Origin: Flavobacterium limi | GTDB taxonomy: Bacteria > Bacteroidota > Bacteroidia > Flavobacteriales > Flavobacteriaceae | Direction of reading: 5' to 3' | DNA: 64,000 nucleotides | Assembly: GCF_010645075.1 (NCBI RefSeq) | Contig: NZ_JAADZV010000002.1 | Span: 434,001 to 498,000, forward strand | In this document: positions 20,720 through 28,785 of the stretch, piece after piece | Numbering within the stretch: position 1 is the first letter of the stretch | How the letters are laid out: the number at the start of each line of letters is the position of its first letter | Notes under the pieces: model-generated | What the model saw: only the letters and a program-made list of their open reading frames with translations | Database searches by the model: none | What the model was told of the DNA's origin: nothing | Translations under genes and position numbers: made by a program

Positions 20720-22122
20720 AAGAAGCCCTATTGAAAACACGTTCCTTTTTTAGCCTTTTAAGGCATTCCATTTCCGGAAAGGAAAGTAATTTTACCTCAG
20801 GCAGTATCAACAGAACGATTATTTTATTGTCTGTCCCAATGGTTGCTGAATTACTGATGGAATCATTATTTGTCTGTTCGAACTTGTTTTTTGTCAGCAG
20901 ATTAGGAACCAATGCCATTTCTATTGCTGGTGCCACTACTACTTTTATTACTTTTTGCTATTCTGTTTCTATAGGATTGGGAATTGCAGCTTCGGCTATG
21001 ATTTCCAGAAGAATCGGAGAGAAAAAGTTTAAAGCAGCAGGACAAACTGCTATGCAGGTTATTTACATCACAACACCAATAGCCGTAATTATTAGTATCG
21101 TCTGCTCTGTGTGGACTGCAGAAATAATGAGTCTTATGGGACTCTCCCCTGCCATGGTTCAGGAAGGATATAGTTATGGAGTAGTCATGTTTGCTTCCAG
21201 CGGATTTTTAATTCTGAGAATCGTAATCAACGGAATATTTCGTGGAGCCGGTGATGCTTCTACAGCCATGCGGGTGTTATGGGTATCGAATGCACTGAAT
21301 ATCATTTTATGTCCTATTTTTATCTTCGGATGGGGCGTTATTCCTGCTTTTGGTCTGCTCGGAGTCGGAATCGCAACCTTAATCGCCCGATTGATCGGAG
21401 TCCTTTATCAGACGTGGTACCTGATCAGGGGCAAAACCGTAATGAAAATCGGTTTGGCACAATTGGTATTCCATTTAGAGATTTTCAAAAGAATTCTCAA
21501 ATTGGCTTTTAGCGGGACCGTTCAGTTTATTATTCCTGCTTCCAGCTGGGTATTCATGATAAAAATTATGTCTCATTTTGGAGAAAACGCCCTGGCCGGA
21601 TACATATTGGCACAAAGAGTAACTTCAATTGCTACAATGCCTGCCTGGGGACTTGGCAATGCTGCCGGAATATTAACCGGACAAAATCTGGGCGCCAGAC
21701 AGCCCGAACGCGCAGAAAAATCGGTTTGGAGAGCCGGAATGCTGAATATGGGATTTCTGGTGTTTATTGCCGTGTGCTGGATATTCCTGGCAGTTCCCGT
21801 GGTAAAAATCTTTACTGATATACCGGAAGTGATTTCTCAAAGTACAATGTATATCCATCTTATTTCTATGGCATACGTTTTATTGGGCTACACCATGGTT
21901 ATTTCAAGGGCACTTAATGCTGCCGGAGAAGTAAAAGTAGTTACCTGCCTTTATATTTTGATGTTTTACATCGTACAGATTCCACTAGCCTATCTTTTGG
22001 GAATTGCTTTTGATTTGGGTACCAACGGCGTTTTTACAGCTATACTGCTTTCAGAAATCGTACTAGCAGTAGCCTGTATTATAATCTTTCGAAAAGGAAA
22101 ATGGAAAACTACCAAAGTTTAA
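20716..22122 (+). CDS. MATE-family efflux transporter (probable siderophore exporter)
   Basis: 468 residues with about twelve hydrophobic segments in two similar halves, as in MatE proteins; the first half shows VPMVAELLMESLFV and FFVSRLGTNAISIAG, and the second half repeats the pattern with GLGNAAGILTGQNLGA. MATE proteins are Na+ or H+ coupled antiporters exporting organic cations and drugs. Its ATG overlaps the preceding TGA and it lies between siderophore synthesis genes, so export of the new siderophore from the cytoplasm is the most likely job. This role is inferred from context; the family is clear. Confidence 0.92.
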   Translation: MKEALLKTRSFFSLLRHSISGKESNFTSGSINRTIILLSVPMVAELLMESLFVCSNLFFVSRLGTNAISIAGATTTFITFCYSVSIGLGIAASAMISRRIGEKKFKAAGQTAMQVIYITTPIAVIISIVCSVWTAEIMSLMGLSPAMVQEGYSYGVVMFASSGFLILRIVINGIFRGAGDASTAMRVLWVSNALNIILCPIFIFGWGVIPAFGLLGVGIATLIARLIGVLYQTWYLIRGKTVMKIGLAQLVFHLEIFKRILKLAFSGTVQFIIPASSWVFMIKIMSHFGENALAGYILAQRVTSIATMPAWGLGNAAGILTGQNLGARQPERAEKSVWRAGMLNMGFLVFIAVCWIFLAVPVVKIFTDIPEVISQSTMYIHLISMAYVLLGYTMVISRALNAAGEVKVVTCLYILMFYIVQIPLAYLLGIAFDLGTNGVFTAILLSEIVLAVACIIIFRKGKWKTTKV

Positions 22123-22149
22123 TGAATTTTAAAAATCAATTAAAAAATT

Positions 22150-22392
22150 ATGAATACAACAGAACAATTACACAGCGTATTTTCAAGAGCTTTTGAAATA
22201 CCGGTTGAAACCATAAACGATCAGTTAGAATATCAGGGAATAGCCGAATGGGATTCGATGAGCCATCTGGTATTAGTTGAGGAACTGGAAAGAACCTATA
22301 ACATTTCAATAGACATGGAAGATATTCTGGATATGGGAAGCGTTGAAAAAATAAAAAACCTTCTTAAAAAACACGGATTTGAAATTAATTAG
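22150..22392 (+). CDS. Free-standing acyl/peptidyl carrier protein in the siderophore operon
   Basis: 80 residues, the usual size of an acyl carrier protein. Ser36 in AEWDSMSHLVLVEELE is the expected phosphopantetheine attachment site (DSM/DSL motif at the start of helix 2). The rest has the acidic helix pattern (DMEDILDMGSVEKIKNLL) of this fold. It lies 27 nt after the MATE gene and 17 nt before an AMP-forming ligase, so ligase and carrier form a loading pair. It is not the fatty acid ACP by context: no fab genes are near. Hydroxamate siderophore pathways of the NIS type do not normally use a carrier protein, which makes this gene notable. The loaded acyl group is unknown. Confidence 0.9.
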   Translation: MNTTEQLHSVFSRAFEIPVETINDQLEYQGIAEWDSMSHLVLVEELERTYNISIDMEDILDMGSVEKIKNLLKKHGFEIN

Positions 22393-22409
22393 CAACCAAC
22401 ATTAGAAAC

Positions 22410-23798
22410 ATGGAATTATATGAATTAATCTCAAAAAACGAAAATTTAATCTTTACGGATGCTGCTTCGGGTGCTTCTAAATCAATAAAAGAAATGCATC
22501 AGTCTCTCGAAATTGAGGACTTGAGATCTGTTGTTTTTATATATAATGACAATCAGTTACCGGCCATAGAGACTTTATTAAATTTTTATCAAAGCCGATT
22601 TACAATTGCACTACTCGGACAGGGAACCAATACCGATTTTAAGGAAAATTTAGAAGCCAAATATACACCTTATTACATTTATGACCCTTCACGAAATAGT
22701 ATTGAAGGTTATACTGCCATAAATACTTCTGACAGCATTACGCTTTTCAGACGCAATGAAAATTCGATTTATCCGATTCATCCTAAAATTAAATTGCTCC
22801 TGAGTACTTCCGGGACAACGGGATCTCCCAAATTCGTGAGACTTTCTGTTGAAAACCTCGTACAAAATGCCAAATCTATTTTGGAATATCTGCCAATTAA
22901 AAGTGATGATGTAGTGCCTTTGAATGTTCCGGTTCATTCGGTTTACGGAATGTCAATTTTTAATACCAATTGTATGAAAGCACATCAAATTGTATGTACG
23001 GACAAAGATGTTTTTCAAAAAGAATTCTGGTCAGATTTGAAGCATTATGGGTATGCTACATTGGGAGGTGTTCCTTATTTTTACGAAATGCTTCATAGCA
23101 TCGGTTTCTTTAGAAAAGATCATCCTTCATTACGTTATTTTACACATGGCGGCGGAATGTTAAGCCATAAACTCATCGAAATCATTTCAGAATATAATGA
23201 AAGATTTGACAAACAATTCTTTGCACAATACGGTCAGACTGAAGCCAGCGGACGTATGGCTTTTTTACCTCCAAAAGACTTGTTGAGAAAAGCAACTTCT
23301 ATCGGACGCGCTATTAAAAATGGGCGTTTTGAAATTGATAATGAAACTTCTGAACTTATTTATTACGGTCCAAATATTTTTGGCGGTTATGCCGAAAGAA
23401 GAGCTGATCTTCAATTTTATGACCAGGAAGAAAAACTGCATACAGGTGATCAGGCAAGAGTAGATTCTGAAGGCTATTATTATATTACAGGCCGCTTAAA
23501 AAGAATCGTAAAGCTATTTGGTACCCGCATCAATCTGGACGAAATAGAATTGCTCCTAAAAAACACTCTTGGAGGACAAACGTTTATTTGCCTTAATATT
23601 CATGACAAACATTTAGCTGTATTATACACAGATGAAACCGTAAATAAGGAAGTAATTGTAAATGTTTTAAAAGCAAAACTGAGTCTTCATTCTAGCTCAT
23701 TAAAAGTAATTTACTTAGATATTGTACCGCTTACCGCTAACGGAAAAGTAAATTATCCTGTTATTAAAGAATCTCTCGAATCTGAAATAGCTGTGTAA
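22410..23798 (+). CDS. AMP-forming acyl/aminoacyl ligase (ANL superfamily), partner of the adjacent carrier protein
   Basis: 462 residues, slightly short for the ANL superfamily. The phosphate loop LLSTSGTTGSPK lies at 130-141, the adenine motif YGQTEAS at 274-280, HTGD at 344-347, the hinge region TGRLKRIVKLFGTRI at 360-374, and a catalytic Lys in the C-terminal lobe is likely Lys446 (TANGKV). It should activate a carboxylic acid as its adenylate and load it on the preceding carrier protein. The N-terminal lobe is reduced compared with fatty acyl-CoA ligases. Last gene of the operon, ending just before a strong terminator. The substrate may be a fatty, aryl or amino acid; sequence alone does not decide. 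Confidence 0.88.
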   Translation: MELYELISKNENLIFTDAASGASKSIKEMHQSLEIEDLRSVVFIYNDNQLPAIETLLNFYQSRFTIALLGQGTNTDFKENLEAKYTPYYIYDPSRNSIEGYTAINTSDSITLFRRNENSIYPIHPKIKLLLSTSGTTGSPKFVRLSVENLVQNAKSILEYLPIKSDDVVPLNVPVHSVYGMSIFNTNCMKAHQIVCTDKDVFQKEFWSDLKHYGYATLGGVPYFYEMLHSIGFFRKDHPSLRYFTHGGGMLSHKLIEIISEYNERFDKQFFAQYGQTEASGRMAFLPPKDLLRKATSIGRAIKNGRFEIDNETSELIYYGPNIFGGYAERRADLQFYDQEEKLHTGDQARVDSEGYYYITGRLKRIVKLFGTRINLDEIELLLKNTLGGQTFICLNIHDKHLAVLYTDETVNKEVIVNVLKAKLSLHSSSLKVIYLDIVPLTANGKVNYPVIKESLESEIAV

Positions 23799-23816
23799 AA
23801 CTATAAATCCTAAAAC

Positions 23817-23853
23817 AAAAAGACCTCTATCCTTACAAATAGAGGTCTTTTTT
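23817..23853. terminator. Bidirectional terminator of siderophore operon and receptor
   Basis: The 14-bp stem AAAAAGACCTCTAT / ATAGAGGTCTTTTT has an 8-nt loop, with T-runs in both directions, between the convergent ligase and receptor genes. Confidence 0.85.
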
Positions 23854-23869
23854 ATTGGGGATAAAACAA

Positions 23870-26209
23870 TTAGAATTTAAAAGTTAAACTTCCCAAAATA
23901 GTTGTTGGTGCCTGTGGTGCTGCCCATGTACTCCAGTATTTTTCATTAGTTAAGTTATCAACCTTAACTCCTACTCTCCATGTTGGCTGCTCGTAAAATA
24001 CTGTAGCACTACAAATGGTATAAGACGGAATGTAAAAGGTATTCGCTGTACTCATATAACTTTCATCTACATAATTTGCTCCAACTCCTGCACCTAAACC
24101 CTTTAACTTATTCTGAAGTTTATAAGAAGCCCAGAAATTTATAACATGTTCAGGAGCATCTGCCGTTTTATTTCCTTCAATAGCTTTGTTAGCGTCACTT
24201 GTTCTTTCGATGCGGTTATCATTATACGCATAACCTGCTGTAATATCTAAACCTGGAACAGGATTAGCCAGAAATTCAAATTCAACCCCTTTACTAACTT
24301 GTCTTCCATCCTGCTGATAAACTAAATCAGCTTGTCTTATTAACGCATTATCATTAGTAATTTCATAATAACTAACTGTTGTACTTAATTTTTTATTGAA
24401 TAATTCAGCTTTTATCCCTGACTCCCACTGATTAGCATAAAGAGGATCCGGCACAAATTGTGAACCATCAGGCTGATTTACGGGAGCAATATTCTGGAAG
24501 CCATTCATATAATTTCCGAATAGAGAAACCTGATCTTTTACTACCTGAAATACCAATCCTAATTTAGGTGATAATGATGTTTGATTATACCCCGCTACTG
24601 TACCGCTTTGTTTGCGTTCAAATCTGTCAAAACGTAAACTTTCCATAAGGAAAAGTCTGTCGCTAATTCCAAACACATAAGAAGCATAGGCACTATAGGT
24701 ATTTTCATCTCTTCCGGCACGTATAACAGGAGCTAACAATACTGCATCAATATCTTTTTTTCTAACCGGAATAAAATTAGTTGTCACATCAATAGTTCTA
24801 AATGGAGCTGTTGGCGTTGGCGTAGATGAAAAAGTATCTGAATAGTTTCTATAATTCACTCCGGCAACAATTTTATGACTCAAAATACCCGTTTTGAATT
24901 CTCCATTAATATTTTCCTGAATATTGGTATAATTACTGGATATAGGTCCAAATAAAGTAGCACGAATAGTAGCTGTAGTTGGGGAAGTCCAGGTTGGCAA
25001 AACCTGATAACTGTATTCTACATTTTCACTCACATAAGAAAATAAGGTCGTAGATTTCCAGTTCTCTGAAATTTGATAATCTGACTGAACGAAAGCTTTT
25101 GAAGAAGTTGATTTAGCATCGGCATCATCATGTACCAACGATTTTTTATAATCTAATTTAATATCCTCCGGGTTTGTTATTCCAGATGTTGCAGATGCTC
25201 CCGGATATAAAGGTTTAGTACTTTTAGCATTATATAACTCCGCATCAATATTAAAAGTAAGTTTATCCGTAGCTTTAAAAGTAAGACTTGGAGTAAAAGA
25301 TAAAGTATTGGAATACCCATAATCAAGGAAACTTTTTGCTTTATTTACCCCTACGTTAAGTCTGAAAAGCACTTTTTTATCTTTGGTAAGCGGTGTATTA
25401 ACATCTGCAGTAAGCTGATGTGTACCATAACTTCCGGCAGTATATCCTACCTCGGTAGCTGTAGTTTCAAAAGGTTTTTTAGTAACTAAATTGACTACAC
25501 CACCAAAAGAAGATGCCGAAGAACCAAATAAAGTTCCTGAAGGGCCTTTTAATATTTCAATGCGTTCAATATTTGCAATACCTACTGAAGAACGCCCTGA
25601 CAACGTTTCCATTCCGTTTCTTGCATTAATACCAACAGTAAAACCTCTAAAAATAAGTGCAAAACCTCCTGAAGGATAATTAAGCGGCACTACTCCTGGT
25701 GCATTTCGCATTGCAGTTGTGATATCAATTGCTACCTGCTCCTGAAAAAGCTCTTTATGAATTACATTATATACCTGCGGGTTTTCAAGGTTTTTTAGCG
25801 GCATTCTCGCCACTGTTTCTGTTTTTTTCGATAATAAACTTTTTCTGCCACTAATGACAACTTCCTGCAATTCTTTGTTAGAAACTTTTAACTGTAGATT
25901 AACTGTTGCTGTTTTATTTTCTTCAACAATAACTTCCTGTTCAGAAGTTTCATAACCTGCAAAAGATATCTGTAATGTATAAGCATTAGCTTTTACCCTG
26001 TTTATTTCAAAACTTCCATCGTCATTAGTAAAAGTCCCATATTTTGAATTTTTAAGAATGATGTTGACATCACCCGCAGGTTGTCCATCAGAAGTTGTGA
26101 TTTGTCCCTTAATCTTTCCGTGATTTTGTTGTGCGAAAGATGAAGTGACTATAAATAAAAAGCTAATAATAAATAAAAATTGTGATGTTCTTAAACTAAG
26201 ATATTTCAT
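23870..26209 (-). CDS. TonB-dependent siderophore receptor (FhuA/FoxA-like) with N-terminal carboxypeptidase-regulatory-like domain
   Basis: 779 residues. Signal peptide MKYLSLRTSQFLFIISFLFI..., cleaved after SSFA; a carboxypeptidase-regulatory-like domain at about 32-115; the plug at about 118-255 (MRNAPGVVPLN, IERIEILKGPSGTLFGS, GGVVNLVTKKP); and a barrel ending in the C-terminal aromatic residue (ILGSLTFKF). The plug resembles ferrichrome/ferrioxamine-type receptors. Convergent with the siderophore operon and carrying an iron-box-like site at its promoter, it is the best candidate for reuptake of the ferric form of that product. There is no STN domain, so no FecR-type signalling is expected. 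The precise ligand is inferred. Confidence 0.93.
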   Translation of the reverse strand: MKYLSLRTSQFLFIISFLFIVTSSFAQQNHGKIKGQITTSDGQPAGDVNIILKNSKYGTFTNDDGSFEINRVKANAYTLQISFAGYETSEQEVIVEENKTATVNLQLKVSNKELQEVVISGRKSLLSKKTETVARMPLKNLENPQVYNVIHKELFQEQVAIDITTAMRNAPGVVPLNYPSGGFALIFRGFTVGINARNGMETLSGRSSVGIANIERIEILKGPSGTLFGSSASSFGGVVNLVTKKPFETTATEVGYTAGSYGTHQLTADVNTPLTKDKKVLFRLNVGVNKAKSFLDYGYSNTLSFTPSLTFKATDKLTFNIDAELYNAKSTKPLYPGASATSGITNPEDIKLDYKKSLVHDDADAKSTSSKAFVQSDYQISENWKSTTLFSYVSENVEYSYQVLPTWTSPTTATIRATLFGPISSNYTNIQENINGEFKTGILSHKIVAGVNYRNYSDTFSSTPTPTAPFRTIDVTTNFIPVRKKDIDAVLLAPVIRAGRDENTYSAYASYVFGISDRLFLMESLRFDRFERKQSGTVAGYNQTSLSPKLGLVFQVVKDQVSLFGNYMNGFQNIAPVNQPDGSQFVPDPLYANQWESGIKAELFNKKLSTTVSYYEITNDNALIRQADLVYQQDGRQVSKGVEFEFLANPVPGLDITAGYAYNDNRIERTSDANKAIEGNKTADAPEHVINFWASYKLQNKLKGLGAGVGANYVDESYMSTANTFYIPSYTICSATVFYEQPTWRVGVKVDNLTNEKYWSTWAAPQAPTTILGSLTFKF

Positions 26210-26244
26210 TGATTTTTAAATTTGGTTAGTATCTGTCTTTATTC

Positions 26245-26293
26245 ATTCTAAATAAAAACTGCGCAAAAGTAAAAATTAATAGTTGTTTAACAA
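26245..26293 (-). promoter_or_regulatory. Receptor promoter with iron-box-like site
   Basis: Minus strand: TTG (26293-26291), 19 nt, TACTTTTG (26271-26264), then the box TTATTTAGAAT (26255-26245) at the expected transcription start. The same order is seen at the siderophore operon. Confidence 0.6.
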
Positions 26294-26306
26294 GTAAATA
26301 TCTTGA

Positions 26307-26323
26307 TTTATTTAGATTCATAA
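26307..26323. promoter_or_regulatory. Iron-box-like site between receptor and PepSY genes
   Basis: TTTATTTAGATTCATAA has the same TTATTTAGA half as the other boxes. It is placed between the two divergent promoters. Confidence 0.45.
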
Positions 26324-26336
26324 CAAAATATTTAAA

Positions 26337-26362
26337 ATTTAGTCTAAATAAGTATAGATTTG
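26337..26362 (+). promoter_or_regulatory. PepSY gene promoter with perfect palindromic box
   Basis: A perfect 13-bp palindrome, ATTTAG-T-CTAAAT, at 26337-26349 abuts the TAGATTTG -7 element at 26355-26362, 22 nt before the ATG. A bound repressor would occlude the promoter spacer. Confidence 0.62.
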
Positions 26363-26383
26363 CAGTAATAATTCAAATAGTTC

Positions 26384-27499
26384 ATGAAGAAAAAAATAAA
26401 GAAAAAAATTGGTCAGTTACACCTTTGGCTGGGGCTTGCTTCAGGTTTAATACTATTTACAGTGGCTTTGACAGGAAGCCTTTTGGTTTTTGAAAAAGAA
26501 ATTGATCAGTTTATTAATCCCGAGTTTTATACTGTATCTACTGCTGGCAGCAGCAAAAAAAGAATTGATGATTGTATAGTAGCCATTAAAAAGAATTATG
26601 CTATCGAAAAAATAAACCGAATCGTAGTCTATAACGATCCTAAACGTACTATGACAATCATAGGAAAAGACAGCGAAGGAGATAGCCAGATTTTCTCAGT
26701 AGATCCTTACACCGGAAAAGTACTTGGAAATGTTGCACAAGAAAGTCGTTTTTTCTCTATAGTTTTAAATATACACAGGCATTTACTAATGCATGACATT
26801 GGCGAAATCATTACAGGATGTTCCTGTTTAATATTCGTATTCATGCTGATTTCCGGCCTTGTTTTGTGGTGGCCTAAAAAAGCTAAACACCTTAAACAGC
26901 GTCTGACTGTGAAATGGAAAGCTTCTTTTAAAAGAGTCAATTGGGATTTTCATTCGACTTTTGGGTTTTATACCTTTCTGTTCTTACTAATTATTGCTTT
27001 AACAGGGTTGACATGGTCTTTTAAATGGTTTGAAAACGGAATGTACTTCATCGTAAACGGTACGACAGAAAGACCATCACCTAAAGTCGAAAACCCAACC
27101 AAAATTGATCCCAAATCAGACAAAACTGCTTTTTTTCAAACTTTATATCGAAAAACGGACAGTATATTTCCATACAAAGGCAACATACAAATCAGAATGC
27201 CGGCCGATACTATTAACAGCATTTTGGTATTAAAAGAAAACTTAGAATTCAGTATCCCAAACCAGTCGAGTGCGGTTTATTTTGACAAGTACACAGGTAA
27301 AGATATCGAGATCAGGCCTTATGAATCTTTTTCGGAAGGGGATAAATTAAAGCGATTAATTTATCCAATCCATACCGGAAGCATTTATGGTTATCCTACT
27401 AAAATACTTGCTTTTATCGTTTGTATTTTTGCCGTAACATTACCTGTTACCGGATTATTTATCTGGTTAGGAAAAAGAAAAAAGAAAGTAACTCAATAA
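26384..27499 (+). CDS. PepSY-associated TM protein (iron-regulated membrane protein, possible siderophore-iron reductase)
   Basis: 371 residues. Lys-rich start then HLWLGLASGLILFTVALTGSLLVFE as the first membrane helix (His13 next to it is conserved in the family). A periplasmic PepSY part follows, then a helix around residues 145-160, FHSTFGFYTFLFLLIIALTGLTWSF and a C-terminal helix before a basic tail (WLGKRKKK). Proteins of this family are often paired with TonB siderophore receptors and are thought to reduce or release iron at the inner membrane. It is divergent from the FhuA/FoxA-like receptor and has a perfect iron-box-like palindrome at its promoter, which supports a role in iron uptake. 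The enzymatic function is not established. Confidence 0.88.
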   Translation: MKKKIKKKIGQLHLWLGLASGLILFTVALTGSLLVFEKEIDQFINPEFYTVSTAGSSKKRIDDCIVAIKKNYAIEKINRIVVYNDPKRTMTIIGKDSEGDSQIFSVDPYTGKVLGNVAQESRFFSIVLNIHRHLLMHDIGEIITGCSCLIFVFMLISGLVLWWPKKAKHLKQRLTVKWKASFKRVNWDFHSTFGFYTFLFLLIIALTGLTWSFKWFENGMYFIVNGTTERPSPKVENPTKIDPKSDKTAFFQTLYRKTDSIFPYKGNIQIRMPADTINSILVLKENLEFSIPNQSSAVYFDKYTGKDIEIRPYESFSEGDKLKRLIYPIHTGSIYGYPTKILAFIVCIFAVTLPVTGLFIWLGKRKKKVTQ

Positions 27500-27585
27500 T
27501 TTTATTAAGTTTTGTTTTTTAAAACACTACAAATTAACATTTTATTTAAAATTGAATGTTAAAATTAAAAATTTTCAGAAATTTC

Positions 27586-27616
27586 TTTGGATAACCGTAT
27601 TTAGTGCTTATCTTTG
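27586..27616 (+). promoter_or_regulatory. Promoter of tRNA-fMet
   Basis: TTTG (27586-27589), 19 nt, TATCTTTG (27609-27616); the -7 element ends 12 nt before the tRNA. An exact match to the Bacteroidota consensus, and a useful internal standard for the other promoters called here. Confidence 0.8.
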
Positions 27617-27628
27617 CACCCGAAACAT

Positions 27629-27701
27629 CGCGGGATAGAGCAGTAGGCAGCTCGTCGGGCTCATAACCCGAAGGTCACAGGTTCGAGTCCTGTTCCCGCT
27701 A
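27629..27701 (+). tRNA. Initiator tRNA-fMet (CAT)
   Basis: A 73-nt cloverleaf. The acceptor arm CGCGGGA pairs with TCCCGCT except at 1:72 (C/T), a mismatch expected for an initiator. The anticodon stem has three consecutive G-C pairs (TCGGG/CCCGA) and the loop CTCATAA, with CAT at 27662-27664. T arm ACAGG-TTCGAGT-CCTGT. CCA is not encoded. The 1:72 mismatch and the GGG/CCC stem distinguish it from elongator Met and Ile2 tRNAs. A promoter lies just ahead and a hairpin terminator just after. Confidence 0.95.
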
Positions 27702-27706
27702 CTAAG

Positions 27707-27741
27707 AAAAAAAAGCTTCAGATTTCTCTGAAGCTTTTTTG
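27707..27741 (+). terminator. tRNA-fMet terminator
   Basis: AAAAGCTTCAGA-TTTC-TCTGAAGCTTTTTT, a 12-bp stem with a T-run, 6 nt after the tRNA. A near-identical copy occurs at 51021-51056. Confidence 0.85.
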
Positions 27742-27824
27742 TTTTAACCTTGCTGATTTTCTTTGCTGGCACAGGATTACAAATCTGCGCTATCTTTGTC
27801 TACATATCGAAGGGATCAGGATTA

Positions 27825-27905
27825 CTTCTTTGTTTTAACCGCGTTGGAAACGCTACGTTTTGTCTTTTAATTTAAGTAGGTACTCGTCACAGACGAGAAC
27901 CAGTT
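27825..27905. repeat. 81-bp direct repeat, copy 1
   Basis: Starts CTTCTT and ends GAACCAGTT; contains hairpins GCGTT-GGA-AACGC and CTCGT-CACAG-ACGAG. Copy 2 lies 228 bp downstream in the same orientation with only about five differences. Confidence 0.85.
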
Positions 27906-28005
27906 GGAAAGAATTTCCGCGCGATCGGGTAAGATTATTTTTTAGAACTTCCTGAACACAGCGAAGTTTAAATTCATAATACATTGATTTTTTCCATAAA
28001 AAAAT

Positions 28006-28041
28006 GCCCCAAAATAGTGTCTAACTTTTTGGGGCTGTTCA
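28006..28041. repeat. Inverted repeat resembling an IS3-family terminal end
   Basis: GCCCCAAAA (28006-28014) and TTTTGGGGC (28027-28035) form a 9-bp stem. Read on the minus strand from 28041 it begins TGAACAGCCCCAAAAAGTTA, like the ends of some IS3-type elements. No transposase is near, so at most a relic; it could also just be a hairpin. Confidence 0.35.
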
Positions 28042-28052
28042 TGATAAAGTGG

Positions 28053-28133
28053 CTTCTTCATTTTAACCGCGTTGAAACCGCTACGTTTTGTCTTTTAATT
28101 TAAGTAGGTACTCGTCACAAACGAGAACCAGTT
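28053..28133. repeat. 81-bp direct repeat, copy 2
   Basis: The same repeat as at 27825-27905. The CTCGT/ACGAG hairpin arms are kept while its loop differs (CACAA versus CACAG). It ends 14 bp before the immunity-like gene stop. Confidence 0.85.
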
Positions 28134-28146
28134 AGGATTTAGCTTT

Positions 28147-28767
28147 CTAAAAGATTCTCAAATTGTTTTCTTTTTCTAAAGAATGTAACACTCTTTCTAA
28201 ACTATCAGCCTTTTTTAAATTTTTATCTCCGTCAAATCCATTTCTTTTAATTATTTCTAAATAAGACACACTCATTATTGCATTATGATTTGCTCCTACA
28301 TTTAAAAAATAGAGCAAATAATCTCTCTGTTGTTTATCAAGCAATTCTATATTCTTCAGATATCCCGTTAGACTTCTATGATTTCCATTATAATATGATC
28401 CGACTTCCTTATCTGTATAAAACTCTAATAGATTTTCAAAAACGCTTGTACAATAATCATATTTTTTATGTTTTTCTACCATAAGTAGCGAATAAGGAAG
28501 AATCTCATTTTTTTTAGATTTATTATAAGAATAAAACAATACTAAATTTGAATATGCAATTTTATCCCCACTCTTCAATACTTTATATTTAGATTCCATG
28601 ACAGTATTATAGTCAAAATAATTAAATTTTTTAAAGTCATCCAATTCTTTATTTTTTATTATTTTTTTTCTTCTTTCTACTTTCAATCTCTTTGTTGCTT
28701 CTTCTTTTTCCTTAGAACATGCAGGCAATAGAAATATTAAAATACAAATTAAAATTACTTTTCTCAT
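28147..28767 (-). CDS. Lipoprotein, candidate immunity protein for the upstream Rhs toxin
   Basis: 206 residues from the ATG at 28767 (MRKVILICILIFLLPACSKE), giving a clean lipobox with Cys17; a start 12 nt earlier at 28779 would place MIVI in front and is less likely. The mature part is Lys/Glu-rich at first and then helical (SYLEIIKRNGFDGDKNL). No known family is recognised. It starts 18 nt after the stop of the Rhs C-terminal frame and is even more AT-rich than its neighbours. A small gene in this position after a polymorphic toxin is usually the cognate immunity gene; the export signal would suit protection in the periplasm. The function is inferred from position only. Confidence 0.7.
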   Translation of the reverse strand: MRKVILICILIFLLPACSKEKEEATKRLKVERRKKIIKNKELDDFKKFNYFDYNTVMESKYKVLKSGDKIAYSNLVLFYSYNKSKKNEILPYSLLMVEKHKKYDYCTSVFENLLEFYTDKEVGSYYNGNHRSLTGYLKNIELLDKQQRDYLLYFLNVGANHNAIMSVSYLEIIKRNGFDGDKNLKKADSLERVLHSLEKENNLRIF

Positions 28768-28785
28768 TATGACTATCATTTTTAA

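Larger units (their letters stand above)
27742..28146. other. Gene-free junction region between tRNA-fMet and the Rhs block
   Basis: 405 nt without a credible gene. It contains two copies of an 81-bp repeat and, between them, a sequence like an IS end. The region looks like accumulated mobile or recombinational debris. Confidence 0.6.

Noticed and set aside
22150..22392. Carrier protein as the housekeeping fatty acid ACP
   Set aside because: Its context is a siderophore operon with an adjacent ligase, no fab genes are near, and the motif is DSM rather than the usual DSLD of AcpP.
27825..28133. Short direct repeats considered as a CRISPR array or as integron attC sites
   Set aside because: Only two 81-bp copies with 147 nt between them; no regular spacers, no cas genes, no integron integrase, and the core sites do not fit attC.
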